Source: Gari tellinella (Eukaryota > Mollusca > Bivalvia > Cardiida > Psammobiidae). From it: a stretch of 64,000 nt of DNA. The stretch spans positions 38,122,070-38,186,069 of the forward strand of contig OV277867.1 in the NCBI GenBank assembly GCA_922989275.2. The letters are read 5' to 3'. The notes under the pieces are model-generated. The model did no database searches. It was not told where the DNA came from and worked only from the letters and a program-made list of their open reading frames with translations. Shown one piece after another: positions 32,795 through 43,900 of this stretch (positions are counted from its first letter, which is position 1; every line of letters starts with the position of its first letter). The translations under genes and the position numbers were made by a program.

Positions 32795-33835
32795 GAACAG
32801 AACAGAACAGAACATATTTTATTCAGATTTGTACAAAGTAAATCATCTTAATCACATAGTAATATTCATAAATAAATATCATCACGTGACACATGAGAAA
32901 GTAACTGTTGTTTTCCGTTGAGGATGATTACATCAGTTAATTTCGTTAAAGGAATGTCTTATTCGAAAAGCCTCTCGTATATATAAGCTTAAATTGTACA
33001 AAACATATTTGTTGGATGATTTCAATAATTCAATAAATTTAATCATTGATGGTCTTCTAAAGTAATAATTCTTCAGATATTTTACTCTTAAATCAACAAA
33101 ACGAGAGCAGACGCATATAAAATGGTACTCGTCTTCTATATCTCCAGAATTACAGCATAAACAAATTCTCTCATTACGAGCTAATCGATTACGTGCAAAT
33201 CTGCCGGTTTGAATTCTGAGAGAATGTGATGACAATCTTATTCTAGAAAATATACATCTTAGCGAATAAGGTAAACTATCTAAATAATTCTCATGTTCAA
33301 TATTGTTTTTCAAATATTTATAAGTGTCTAGAACAGGACTGTTCTCAACTGAACCATGCCACTGCTGGACAAAAATATCAATAATCCTTTGTTTAAAAAC
33401 ATATGGAAATGTCTTTATATTTACCTGATTGGTATTATAAAAGACAAACCCAAATCCATAATTGTTCAGAAGGTTCTTAACACTTGCAACCCAATTATTG
33501 TGCCCTTTTTCTCAATCATCTAGTCCTTGGCAAGTTGCTGATACAATGCTTTAATTAAAATGTTATCATTATTATTCACTAGTTTTAACCAATACTTTAT
33601 AATACGGACATACCGTAAAATATATAAAGGGTACCGACCCAGTTCACCATACACAGCATTAGAGCTTGTGTTTAACCTCACCCCTAATAATCTTTTGCAA
33701 AATGTCAAATGTATTCTCTCTATTTCTTTTGACTTACCAAACCACCATATCTCTGAGCTATAACTTAATATAAATGTAGATCCAAAGTATCTTGTATGAC
33801 AGGACAGGAAGTTGCTCATGAATGTCCATCGTACG
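32795..33835 (-). pseudogene. Broken LINE 3' half
   Basis: Reading the minus strand from 33819: open stretch FLSCHTRYFGSTFILSYSSE...GVRLNTSSNAVYGELGRYPL (RT C-terminal region), then frame breaks, then IRLSSHSLRIQTGRFARNRL and a zinc knuckle CLCC...H...C (33313-32933). The 3' end is AATAAAATATGTTC followed by a short TTCTG-type tandem tail at 32796-32815. Frames are disrupted, so it is a relic. Confidence 0.75.
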
Positions 33836-34307
33836 TGTAGCTTCGGGCTAAAGTTGGTACCTTTAGAGTGTTAGAATACAGTGTGTCATTTCAAAGACTA
33901 TATGGATTTATTTTGCAGAAGGTATGTGTAGAATTCAATATCTCAAATAATATATTTCTTCCGGTATTCTGATCTTGATCTTACAGCGCAGAAATCATGA
34001 TTTATAAATCACCAAAATATTTTTAATGACGAAAAGTAAAGCAGATAACACATATTCAGCAGCTAAACATCTGCTGGATTTTAGGTTGAAACAAATTGTA
34101 TAACACGTTTAAGTGAAAGAATTGAAGCTGAATTTTTTAAAAAAAAAACAACTGGTAGATACAATGTATAACGACAGGTAACTACTGTAAATTTGGTCAA
34201 AATTAGCTAAGATGTACATATAAAAGATGGATAAACGCTATTTTTGCTGAAATAAGGAATACATTCTGAATCGGAAAATCTGATCGACATGGATTATCTC
34301 CCTTTAT
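33836..34307. other. No gene seen
   Basis: AT-rich, unassigned. Confidence 0.5.
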
Positions 34308-34416
34308 ATGCGCATGTAAACGCATAAACGCTAAACGCATTTTAAACGCTAAACGCATTTTAAACGCGTTTGAAATGCGGTAAGTGGGACAGAATAACAG
34401 TTTCTGTACCACATCA
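34308..34416. repeat. AAACGC-rich repeat related to family A ends
   Basis: Tandem CGCTAAACGCATTTTAAA units, then GTGGGACAGAATAACAGTTT CTGTA, resembling but not equal to a family A terminus. Confidence 0.45.
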
Positions 34417-34532
34417 GCTAAGGACTCCAACTTTTATGGATAACTATATCTTAGAATGACTCATTGTCGCGTACCCTTTTCAGGTAACTGTGGCCTAACC
34501 ATGACATTTGATCCTAATTTTAGAATAAAAAG

Positions 34533-34724
34533 TAGGGCTGCCATAAGTTGATCATGAAAATTCTAATATTTCCAAATGTTCTATTTATCTACTTAAAGCA
34601 GGTTCAACATAAAGCAGAATGAGCCTTAAGACACATCTGTGTTACTTTCAGCTTACTTTAAGCTGCAATCTGCTGGGATAAAAATACGAATATTTCAAAA
34701 TAATCCGAAGAAATGGAAGCCCTG
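34533..34724 (+). mobile_element. Family O MITE (O1)
   Basis: TAGGGCTGCCATAAGTTGAT...GAAATGGAAGCCCTG; core type 2 AAGCAGGTTCAACATAAAGC. Confidence 0.8.
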
Positions 34725-35044
34725 AAAAAGCTTCTCTTTAACTATCTGTCTTAAAACAGGCATATATGTTCCGTAACTTTATTAAGCATTCTGTAAGCTG
34801 GTTGGATCTGGGTAAAGGTGCTTCCGGCCAAATGTCCTTTTCGTGCTTAAAATATTAAATACAAATTGATTTAGTTTTATCTAATAATGTTGATAATAAA
34901 TTACTGATCAAGTGATAAACTTTATTATTCTAATGGAACTCTATATAAGTTTGCTCCGTGCCCTTAATGTAGGTTAGTGACTGTTTTCCTTATAGTTAGT
35001 TTATTTGCGCTCAAAGTTTGTTAACACCGCAAGTACAATGACTA

Positions 35045-35095
35045 ATTGCAAACATTTTGTATGCTGATCAGACGCCATGATTAGGATCTAAACCC
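35045..35095. mobile_element. Core type 1 fragment
   Basis: TGCAAACATTTTGTATGCTG, ATCAGACGCCATGATTAGGA; lies directly left of O2. Confidence 0.5.
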
Positions 35096-35097
35096 TC

Positions 35098-35352
35098 CAG
35101 GGCTGCTTTACGTTGATCATAAAAAAACTAAGATTTCAAACTTTCAATTTTTCAGACGCAATTTTACTAATCGTACCTTTACCCATAGTCTGTTTCTGGT
35201 TTTGAAGACACATGCCTGCTTAAAACAGGTTGAAAGTAAAGCAGAATGCGCCTTAAGGCGCATTCTGCTTTACTTTCAGACTGTTTTAAGCTACGATCTG
35301 CTAGGATAAAAATCCGAATATTTAGGAAAAATCCAGAGAAATGGCAGCCCTG
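35098..35352 (+). mobile_element. Family O MITE (O2)
   Basis: CAGGGCTGCTTTACGTTG...GAAATGGCAGCCCTG. Between the ends: TTTACCCATAGTCTGTTTCT, as inside D, and a perfect core apex GCGCCTTAAGGCGC. Confidence 0.87.
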
Positions 35353-35458
35353 ACACTCATTTCTAAAGTGCTTAAGTCTATTTACCAAACAATTAATTCT
35401 GAGAAACAAAAGCGTGCTTAAATCGTTCAAAGCATAGAAAGGCCTTTTGGCAGAAACA

Positions 35459-35710
35459 TACAGAGGAGAAAACATTATTCTTTCTCATTTTACAGGCAAA
35501 CAAAACGTAAACGCAAAGCATTAAAACGTAGAAAAGTACACATTTTGGACAATTCTGACAATTCATGTTTATCTTTGTGGCAAACAGTTTGAAGCCTGAT
35601 CAGACGCCGGGTTACCCGGCGTCTGATCTGGCTCCAAACTGATTGCAATAGAGATAATAGTTTTAGCGAAAACTCTTTTATTGGATAGGAATAACGTTTT
35701 CTCCACTGTA
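35459..35710 (+). mobile_element. Family A MITE, complete
   Basis: TACAGAGGAGAAAACATT...TTTCTCCACTGTA, core GACGCCGGGTTACCCGGCGTC. Confidence 0.92.
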
Positions 35711-35782
35711 TATACGTATATCGAAAAATAATGAAGCGTGATAACACGTCGACGCCCTCTACGGTGACTGATCTGTATCAAA

Positions 35783-35905
35783 TGTCAGTGTTGGCGCGCT
35801 AAAATCTAAAACTTTAACTCTAGGGAGGTTTATCAGTTTTACGCAATCACCATTATAGTTGCCAATGGGTTTATGAACTCTTTCATCGCCAGAGTCGTAT
35901 GAAGT
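35783..35905 (+). repeat. P repeat, copy 2
   Basis: AAATGTCAGTGTTGGCGCGC, AGGGAGGTTTATCAGTTTTA; runs into a family C copy. Confidence 0.6.
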
Positions 35906-36117
35906 CAACTTTGAAAACAGTTTAGATCCAGATCAGACGCCGCGTAACGCGGCGTTTGATCAGGATCCAAACTGTTCGACCCTGGTATCGATATTTCTTA
36001 AGTCATACTACCTTCGATTTAACTTTGAAACGATATTGCAGACACCAATATTAAAGCAGACGACATCATAACGTTGAATGGGGTTAAAACTTCATGCTTA
36101 ATTAGGAACCGAAAGGT
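35870..36117. mobile_element. Family C MITE
   Basis: AAACAGTTTAGATCCAGATC, core GACGCCGCGTAACGCGGCGTT, CGATATTGCAGACACCAATA, end AACCGAAAGGTGTAA. Confidence 0.8.
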
Positions 36118-36256
36118 GTAAATGAGGTTTACTGCACTTAAATTACCTGAAATAATCTCGGATCTCATGTGTTTGCAGGCTACTGCATAAGTCTACATGG
36201 ATGGATATCTGTAAACTGTTTTAACGCATAACTAAGAATGGCACCAGTCCCTGTTA

Positions 36257-36629
36257 TACAGCATTCCCTCTCTACAACGACACCCAATGGGAGACATGTA
36301 GTGTGTGTGTTGTTCGGAGGGAGTCGTTGTAGGGAGGGAAAAATAAAGACTTGACTTACATTTGCAAACAGCTTGAATCTAGGTCAGACGCCGCTTAACG
36401 CGGCGTCTGATCTGGATTCAAGCTGTTTGTCACTCATAATTATATTTATTCTATATAAATGTCCACTTATCAGTAATTTTGAGAAAAACAGCAAACGACA
36501 ATTTTAAACAGACGATATTGCAGCAGTAAAAGCTTAAGACATTATTGTTGTGTTAAGGAAACTGCAGTTAGTGTCGTTGTTAAGAGGGAGTCGTTGTTGG
36601 GAGGGCCGTTATAGAGAGGGAGCGCTGTA
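36257..36629 (-). mobile_element. Family B MITE, complete
   Basis: TACAGCATTCCCTCTCTACA...GAGAGGGAGCGCTGTA; core GACGCCGCTTAACGCGGCGTC. Confidence 0.92.
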
Positions 36630-36684
36630 TTATGTAATTATTTCCTTTGTACTCTTTCTAGACATGATTTCAGGATCAATCAAT

Positions 36685-36841
36685 GCTGGTTCCAAGGTTA
36701 TATAAAGCTTTTCAGTTAAGTCTAGAGTCGTTCTCAAGCATTTGATTGGTCAGATTTGAGCCTAGGCTCAAATCTGACCAATCAAATGCTTGTGAACATA
36801 CTCAGCCTCAGCTCAAACGCTTTATAACATTGGAACTAGCC
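36685..36841. mobile_element. Family K MITE, complete
   Basis: GCTGGTTCCAAGGTTATATA...TTTATAACATTGGAACTAGC; perfect 28-bp-arm hairpin 36737-36793 centred on GAGCCTAGGCTC. Confidence 0.85.
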
Positions 36842-37147
36842 TCTGTAGCAGCAATGAACACAAGTGACATATCATTGAAAAAACAGAATACATTATTTAA
36901 ATTAATATATTTGTCAGACTACAAAGTTACGTATACCTTTATAGATACGTTGTTACGCATTTATGTTATATTTCCGCTGAAAAAAAATTTCAATTTTAAA
37001 GAGTCATACAAACGTATGCCAGTAGATGGTAGCTTAAGGCAGTATGATAGGAAATCAGAATGGAACACGCAAATGCGCCAAAATGCACTTCTATTGAAGA
37101 TTTAAAAACTGAGATTGCTGCTTACAAATGTCTGATAATTATTTTAA

Positions 37148-37212
37148 ATTGTTTGTATCCAGATTAGACGCCCGACTCGGCATCTGATCTGGATCCAATG
37201 TAGTTTGGCATT
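37148..37212. mobile_element. Core type 1 fragment
   Basis: TTGTTTGTATCCAGATTAGA, CGCCCGACTCGGCATCTGAT, GGATCCAATGTAGTTTGGC; no TIRs. Confidence 0.5.
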
Positions 37213-37318
37213 CTGAAAGAAGATGCATACAAAACGTTCCAGTGTGTTATTGCAGAAGACAATCTTTCCAGATGACACAGTATGATGAAGTGAAACATTG
37301 CTACATAGCCGTACAGTG

Positions 37319-37681
37319 TACAGTGTTCCCTCTCTACAACGACACCCAATAGGAGACAAATATTGTGTGCGTTGTTCGGAGGGAGTCGTTTTAGGGAGGG
37401 GAAATAGCTAACATTTGCAAACAGCTTGAATCCAGATCAGACGCCGCGTAAACGCGGCGTCTAATCTGGATTCAAGCTGTTTGTCACTCGTCATTAATCT
37501 TTTTTGTCAAAATGTCCATTATGTAACTTTTAGATAAAAATAGCAGACGACAACTTTGAACAGGCGATATTGCAGCAGTAAAAGCGTTAGACATAGTTTT
37601 CCTGTTTAGGGAACTGTGACAGGTGTCTTTGTAAGGAAGGAGTCATTGTTGGGAGGGCCGTTGTATGGAGGGAGCACTGTA
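37319..37681 (-). mobile_element. Family B MITE, complete
   Basis: TACAGTGTTCCCTCTCTACA...GGAGGGAGCACTGTA; core GACGCCGCGTAAACGCGGCGTC. Confidence 0.93.
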
Positions 37682-37797
37682 TATTATATTGTCAGTCAGT
37701 TCCGTTGCTATCTGTACTCTATAACACTTTCGCCCCTGAAACTTAGAAATAGTTTTCCCAATGCGGGTAGATTGTCTTACTGTGTGTTTCGAAACGA

Positions 37798-37865
37798 CAA
37801 ACAGTGCATACCCTTATCTGAGGGCTCCTATAGGAGTCTTCTGATCAGTTTAAGCACTGTTTGCA
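37798..37865. mobile_element. Family F hairpin
   Basis: CAAACAGTGCATACCCTTAT, apex GGGCTCCTATAGGAG, AAGCACTGTTTGCAT; right arm decayed. Confidence 0.65.
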
Positions 37866-38914
37866 TAAGACAAGTTCACTCTTCCCCATCATTGTCGCTA
37901 GAGAGAAATTGGTCAACACAGAAATAATATCGGGCAATTGAATGCGATATATGAAAATTTCAGCATAGGTTCTTCAAGCAAAAAGAAAAACAGAGGTTAT
38001 AATGGTAATTTTTTGTCTATCGGTATTTGAAATGTATGATGTAGCCATTTTCGGCAACGAGTCGGCATGCGTTGTTTTGCCTTTCTAAAATGATGTTAAG
38101 TAATACTTAGCACAAACAAACATTAAAACAGTTAAAAAGTGATGCTCACTAAAATATGATGCGAAGAGTATGGTTTGTTGCCTGATTAATATGCATTTTT
38201 CTTAATTGTTTTCGGCTCCAATTCAATGAAAACACTCACTCAATCCAAATCTGTCCGAAATAATTTGAATGATACTTCTCACATTAAAAGCTATATGTGT
38301 GAACAATATAGACAATGGTAAAAAGCATTAGTTATAATGCTTCTTTTGAAACTATATGCACTTTCATACATATACCAATGACCTAAATAAGCAGACGGCT
38401 GTTTCTATGTGATCTAGAGTTCACGCTCATATTCAATTTGATTGAAGTTTTGGGTTATCAACTTAGCCTTATTAGACAGAGTATTTGCCAAGTTCCACGT
38501 ACTTTCATTCATCAAGTACAATTTCACGCATTTATCGTCTATATTACGCGATTAATTGAGATTGTTTGAAACCGAAAGTATCTACGGGAGGTAACCGATA
38601 TGCACGATTTCGTTGAGTAATGATGCTTGGTTTATCGTACTTCGTTAAAAGCCACTAGGTGTCTCTCGAATTGGTAGCGTATGCCGTTAAACCAGACATG
38701 TAAAATCCTTCTATAATGACCACCAGGTTAAGTTAATTAAAGTGTGCTTAAATGAAAGTGACTGCTTAAAGCATTGTGTTCGTAAACTAGAAATGATTAT
38801 CTGTTTGTTTTGGCCTTTTTCTGAAATATTTTCCTGTAAACACCTATTGAAATCAACAATTGGTCATGTTTAAAAAGCGGAAAAGCGTATTTGAAACACT
38901 TAGCCGAGACATGG
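37866..38914. other. One kilobase with no recognised gene or repeat
   Basis: The longest stretch without an identified element on this side of the EGF/ApeC-like gene, about 2 kb upstream of its first exon. Searched for exons on both strands without success. Confidence 0.5.
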
Positions 38915-39158
38915 TTAACCCATTACTCCATATATACGCCTTTTCTTTTTCTTTTTTACTTTATTCCGCCACTGAAGGAAATAGTACTAAGGTATACATC
39001 CATGAATATGTATCATAAAAACTTTTCTATTTTCTATCAAAAGAAAGCTTATAGCAGGCTGAAAGTAAAGCAGAATGCGCATTCAGGCGCATTCTGCTTT
39101 ACTTTCAACCTGCTTTAAGTGTACAATACTAGAACCAGGCTATGGGGTAATGGGTTAA
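38915..39158 (+). mobile_element. Family D MITE (D7), type copy
   Basis: 244 bp, TIRs TTAACCCATTACTCCATA / TATGGGGTAATGGGTTAA; core arms AGCAGGCTGAAAGTAAAGCA and TGCTTTACTTTCAACCTGCT, apex GCGCATTCAGGCGC. Confidence 0.94.
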
Positions 39159-39765
39159 ACTATTAGATAGAGCTGCACTGTCTGTCCCTAACGATTCGCA
39201 AGAAACATTTTCTTTGTTTAAATAGCAGTATCCATTCTAAAAACACTAATCATTGCTTAAATATAAATTTCTGTTTCTATTGTTGGTTATTAATTAGGCA
39301 TTTAAATGACAAAAATATTGATAGATGGTTGTCACACGGTTTTCATTCTGAGAAGACGATGCGTCTATCTTGCTTTAAACTGGGTCCAAAATGTTTGCAA
39401 ATTTCAGCGATGTTGCCTTTGGCAGTCAACGGTTTAATAATGTGTTTCAAGCTTATCGATCGGTTTTCGCTGTTGTAACAATTGCAAATGATCAAAATAT
39501 TAATTAATTCTTCATTGTTGGTATATTATCTGAACGAACTTAATATCAATTTAACTCATTTAACCTTTTTTTTTTTTTTTTGATTTGTTTTGGTAAACTT
39601 ATCAAACTGCCTAAAAATAAATACTGTTCAGTCGTTACCTACATTAACCATTTATGATTGTTACTGCATTCCTGACTCAAATAGACAGTTACATTTAATT
39701 AAAATAGCTACTGTTGATAAGCTGCTATTTTCAATAGCTTTCTATCATGTTGTAGATCACACATT
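39159..39765. other. No gene seen
   Basis: AT-rich with a T(17) run near 39565 and a weak core fragment (GGGTCCAAAATGTTTGCAAA) at 39383. Confidence 0.45.
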
Positions 39766-39835
39766 ATGCTCTCTCTCTCTCTCTGTCTTCTCTCTCTCGC
39801 TCTCTTTCTCTCTCACCTCTTCTCTCCATCTCTTG
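39766..39835. repeat. CT-rich microsatellite
   Basis: CTCTCTCTCTCTCTGTCTTC and further CT runs. Confidence 0.85.
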
Positions 39836-39922
39836 TTTTGTTTATTCAAATATAGTTCATATTTTGTTTGCCATTGTTCCATTGTTTATAAACATTGTAG
39901 GGGAAGGGTCGAATCTAATGTT

Positions 39923-39987
39923 GAGAGAACTTGTGACCCGACCCCATTTCCTTATGTAAATGGAAATAAAATATGTTTAAACTAAAC
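39923..39987 (+). mobile_element. LINE-tail fragment
   Basis: GAGAACTTGTGACCCGACCC then AATAAAATATGTTTAAACTA. It is related to the fragments at 16386, 21241 and 52417; the sequence before it (39830-39922) may be part of the same element. Confidence 0.55.
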
Positions 39988-40315
39988 TAACCTTCTCACT
40001 TATCGATCTAATACTATTTACGAATATTGGTGATTTTTGACAACAGTCTAGTGTAAGGTCAGACAGTTCTGATCGGGTTTATGCTGTTTTGAATAGGATA
40101 TGTAAAACAAAAATCTGTATTTTATCCTGTTTAAATTGTTCATTACTTGTTTAGTCATTTAGGTGTAGTTTACTGGCAAAGCGTTAGCTATTCCATCATA
40201 TGAGATTCCACTACGAAACGAATCTGACAAATACAGCATTTGTGTGTTTGTCGTCTTTTACTAGCAAACTAAATATATTTATTTGCTTTCATAACGAAGA
40301 GTAGAGGATTTGCAA

Positions 40316-40518
40316 TTAACCAGGGCTCCAGATAAGAGGTAGTTTTTTCAACAAATCCAACATTTTCTCACTCTTTTTAGCACCAAATCCTATAGTGTTA
40401 CTACTCATTAGAATCGTCTCGAAGAGACGATTCTAATGAGTAGTGACACCATAGGGTTTAATTCAGAAATAAAGATTTCAGTTTTTGAAAAACTAATCTT
40501 ATCTGGTGCTCTGGTTAA
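40316..40518. mobile_element. Family L MITE, TTAA-bounded, complete
   Basis: TTAACCAGGGCTCCAGATAAG / CTTATCTGGTGCTCTGGTTAA, central hairpin CATTAGAATCGTCTC GAAGA. Shares its right TTAA with C12. Confidence 0.88.
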
Positions 40519-40749
40519 CCCTTTCTTGATCAAATTATTTGGGAGAATTTTACCTTTCCCTGCCGTATTGTCGTTTGCTTCAATATTGTTGTTTGCAAGA
40601 CTCGTTTCAAAGTTAGATTTATGTTTGTATGACTTAATTTATATCGATAAGAGTGTCAATCAGTTTGCGTCCTGATTACGCGGCGTCTGATCAGGACCCA
40701 AACTGTTTGCAAACGCGCTTTTAGACGTCATTAAGAGTGAAAGGGTTAA
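40515..40749. mobile_element. Family C MITE (C12), one core arm lost
   Basis: TTAACCCTTTCTTGATCA...GAGTGAAAGGGTTAA. Core arm reads GCGTCCTGATTACGCGGCGTCTGATCAGG, so most of the left arm is deleted. The left TTAA is shared with family L. Ends 38 bp before the TATAAA of the EGF/ApeC-like gene. Confidence 0.85.
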
Positions 40750-40787
40750 ACACATTTGTATTTGTATTCCGATGGGAATGTGCTCAA

Positions 40788-40793
40788 TATAAA
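40788..40793 (+). promoter_or_regulatory. Candidate TATA box of the EGF/ApeC-like gene
   Basis: TATAAA 101 bp upstream of the signal-peptide ATG, 38 bp after the end of MITE C12. No other core promoter motif is visible between them. Weak evidence alone. Confidence 0.3.
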
Positions 40794-40893
40794 CCTATTA
40801 CTTAATGGAAAGATAAGCAGTCGGATACGCATAATTGAGGTGATAGATGTTCCTAGTGGAGGGGACGTTATACATAACAGACACTATTACATC

Positions 40894-40978
40894 ATGTGCC
40901 ATTTAAAATGTGAAGCAACACTTTTTTGTCTTGCGTTTTCATTCTTGTTTTTGGGAATTCGTTCAGATGATATATCAG
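40894..40978 (+). CDS. Exon 1: signal peptide
   Basis: ATG followed by 28 codons: a short polar start, then a hydrophobic core (LFCLAFSFLFLG) and a cleavage-like IRS/DD junction. It ends in the donor CAG|GTAATC, phase 1, which fits exon 2. An in-frame upstream ATG exists at 40756 but would bury the signal peptide, so 40894 is preferred. A family A end fragment begins 25 bp after the donor. Confidence 0.68.
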
Positions 40979-43900
40979 GTAATCTATACCATCGTTGTTG
41001 ATATATTAAGTGGCGAAAACGTCATTCTTTCCCGTTTAATCGCAACAAAAATAACACTGTTAGAGTATGGTTGGACCGAAGAAAATAAGAATTTAAACTT
41101 TTTGTTTACTGATCGGTTGGATTGTATTTATATTTAAGGAATGGTAAATCGAACTTGAACCTTAATAAGACTTTTGTGGAAACTGGCAGTTTCCATTTAA
41201 TGTGTCAGGGGTGTATGATTTAATGGTTTGTCGCTCAAGGAAGGTACAGTGGAGAAAATATTATTATTTCCCGTTTAAACGCAAACGTCCGCAAACGCAT
41301 TACACTAAAACGTAGAAAAAGACAACTTATTGACAAGCCTGACCATTTATTTTAATCTGAGTGGCACACAGTTTGGAGCCTGATCAGACGCCGGGTTACC
41401 CGGCGTCTGATCTGGCTCAAAACTGTTTACACTGCAATAATAGTTTTAACGTAAACGCGTTTATTGGGAAAGAATAACGTTTTCTCCACTGTATGACTGT
41501 ATTATTTCTATGTTTCAGAATGCTCCTCCATAACATGCTTCAACAATGGTACCATGGTTACTATAGACAGAAATTGCATCTGTCAGTGTCAACCCGAATT
41601 CTCTGGATTGTTATGCGAATACGGTACAATGGAGAATCTGTTATTCTTTCCCATTTAAACGCAAACAAAACGCAAACGCAAAGTACTTAAACGTAGAAAA
41701 GTACAACTTTTTGACAATTCTGATAATTCATGTTTATATTGGTGGCAAACAGTTTGGAGCCTGATCAGACGCCGGGTTATCCGGCGTCTGATCTGGCTCC
41801 AAACTGTTTGTAATAGAAAAAATTGTTTTAGCATAAACGCGTTTATTGGGAAAGAATAACGTTTTCTCCACTGTAAGCACACAATAAGTACATCTTAACT
41901 TTTTCGTTGTCAACTAGTTTGTCTGCCTTAAGTCATGTAATAAGGTAATCTGCTTCAATATAGTACTGTTGTTGTATATTCTGGTGCTTTAATTCTGGAT
42001 TTGAACCCTTTCAGTTTCATTGACGCTATAAAGCGCGTTTGCAACAGTTTGGGTCCTGATCAGACGCCGCGTTATGTGACGTCTGATCAGGAACCAAACT
42101 ATTTGACACTCTTGTTGGAAATTATTCAGTCACACACCGTTAAATCCAACCTCGAAACGTGTCGGTCAGACACCAATAATGAATCAGACAACAATAAAGC
42201 GATGCAGTGGTAACAATCTCCCGAATAATTTGATTACATACTGATTTACGGTTAGTCGAACAAATCGTCAGATTGCAGCCAGGTCGGACTGACTTCTGTT
42301 TTGAGGTGTCTTATCTGGATTAAATATGTTTGCAAAGTGTATTTTAATCAGCTGAGATGGTTTAGTTGAAATATTCCATATGCATCATAGGATAGAGATT
42401 TTTCTGTATTTTTCTGAAATAAATTAAGTCACGAAACCGTCTTTCGTACACATTTTATATTAATACATGCCGATACATACTGGAATGTTTGAAAGTATAA
42501 ATACACAACGAAAATGAAAACATTCGCAAGCAGTCGCACAGGGAGACAAGGAAAACGACAAGAAAAAGTGGTTAACATTCACTTGGCTGTGGGGAATAAG
42601 AGAAAGGATGCATACAAAATATTTTGATAGCTATTGTCCTTGAGACTACATTTCATTTCTTTTTTAAATCTCATGCGTTATATATAGTCAAACAACTAGG
42701 CTTGACATGTCAAAGATCATGCTAAGTTTTCATAGAAAAAGTTTACTATTCAGTATAAGACATATATACGCGTTACTAGGAGTAACATTAACGTGGTTAC
42801 ATCATTTCCCATTAATCCTTTCATAATCAAGTTTATCGTGAGATGTGCGACCCTGTCCTGTCATAGTGTCGTGTTTTTCATTATTGTCGTCTGCAATATC
42901 GTTTCAAAGTTATATTTAAGGCAGTGTAAGTGACGTTGTTTCAAAACAAGTGTTGAACAATTTGGATCCTGACCAGACGCCGCGTTACGCGGCGCCTGAT
43001 CAGGATCCAAATTGTTTGCAAACGTACAGTTTGGCATCATTGAGAGCGAAAGGGTTAAGCATCTCTAAACACAATTTGTTTTCTATCAGTAGCCGTTTTT
43101 ACATGGGTTTGACATACTAAATTAACTTTAAAGCTTTATTTCTTTTAAATATATTATTATACATTATTTATGCTTTTCGGTGGATTACCGGAAAATATCA
43201 GTGGATTATCATTTGGTAATCCACTGCAGTGGATTATCACCAATCGCCGTTTTCACCGTAGGGCTCCCCAAAAATCGTAGTCAATCGTGTCTTATCGTTA
43301 AATTCCGGCAGTCCGATTTGTCGCGAACCACTCAACGGAAGAACTCGAATCCAAACTCGGGAGCAACGACGTAATTCGGATGACGTCAAATCAATAAATA
43401 AGTGACGTCATCTTACGGGAAAACTGTTTCGTTAATGTGTTCGATGTAAACTTGGGGTAAATCATGTACTTTCGCTTTCACAATTGTCGAACAATTTGGT
43501 TTAAATGTGGCTTAAAAGCATAAATAAATAGAATAATTGTATTTGTTCAGTATAAGATCGAATTTAATCCATTTCGTAAACATCAGACTGTTATATTTTC
43601 ACTCGTGGCTTCGCCACTCGTGAAAATATAAAGTCTGATGTTCACTCAATGGATTAAATTTCTATCTTATACTGAAAAAAACAACAACAATTTTCCTCTA
43701 TTTAATACCTTAATACAATGTTGAGACACTGCGAAGCAATCAAATGTTCATGTCAAATCTACACATGACACTTTGGCGCTTTCTACAACGTCCTCCACAG
43801 ATGTGCCTACAAATGTGACCAGTATTTGCAAGAACTGTTCTTGTTAACCTTGCCAACTCTGCTCGTTCTTTTCGTCTGCAATTAAGAAATGAACTGATTT

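Noticed and set aside
36746..37105. 119-codon frame
   Set aside because: Begins inside the perfect palindrome of MITE K and runs through unrelated AT-rich DNA.
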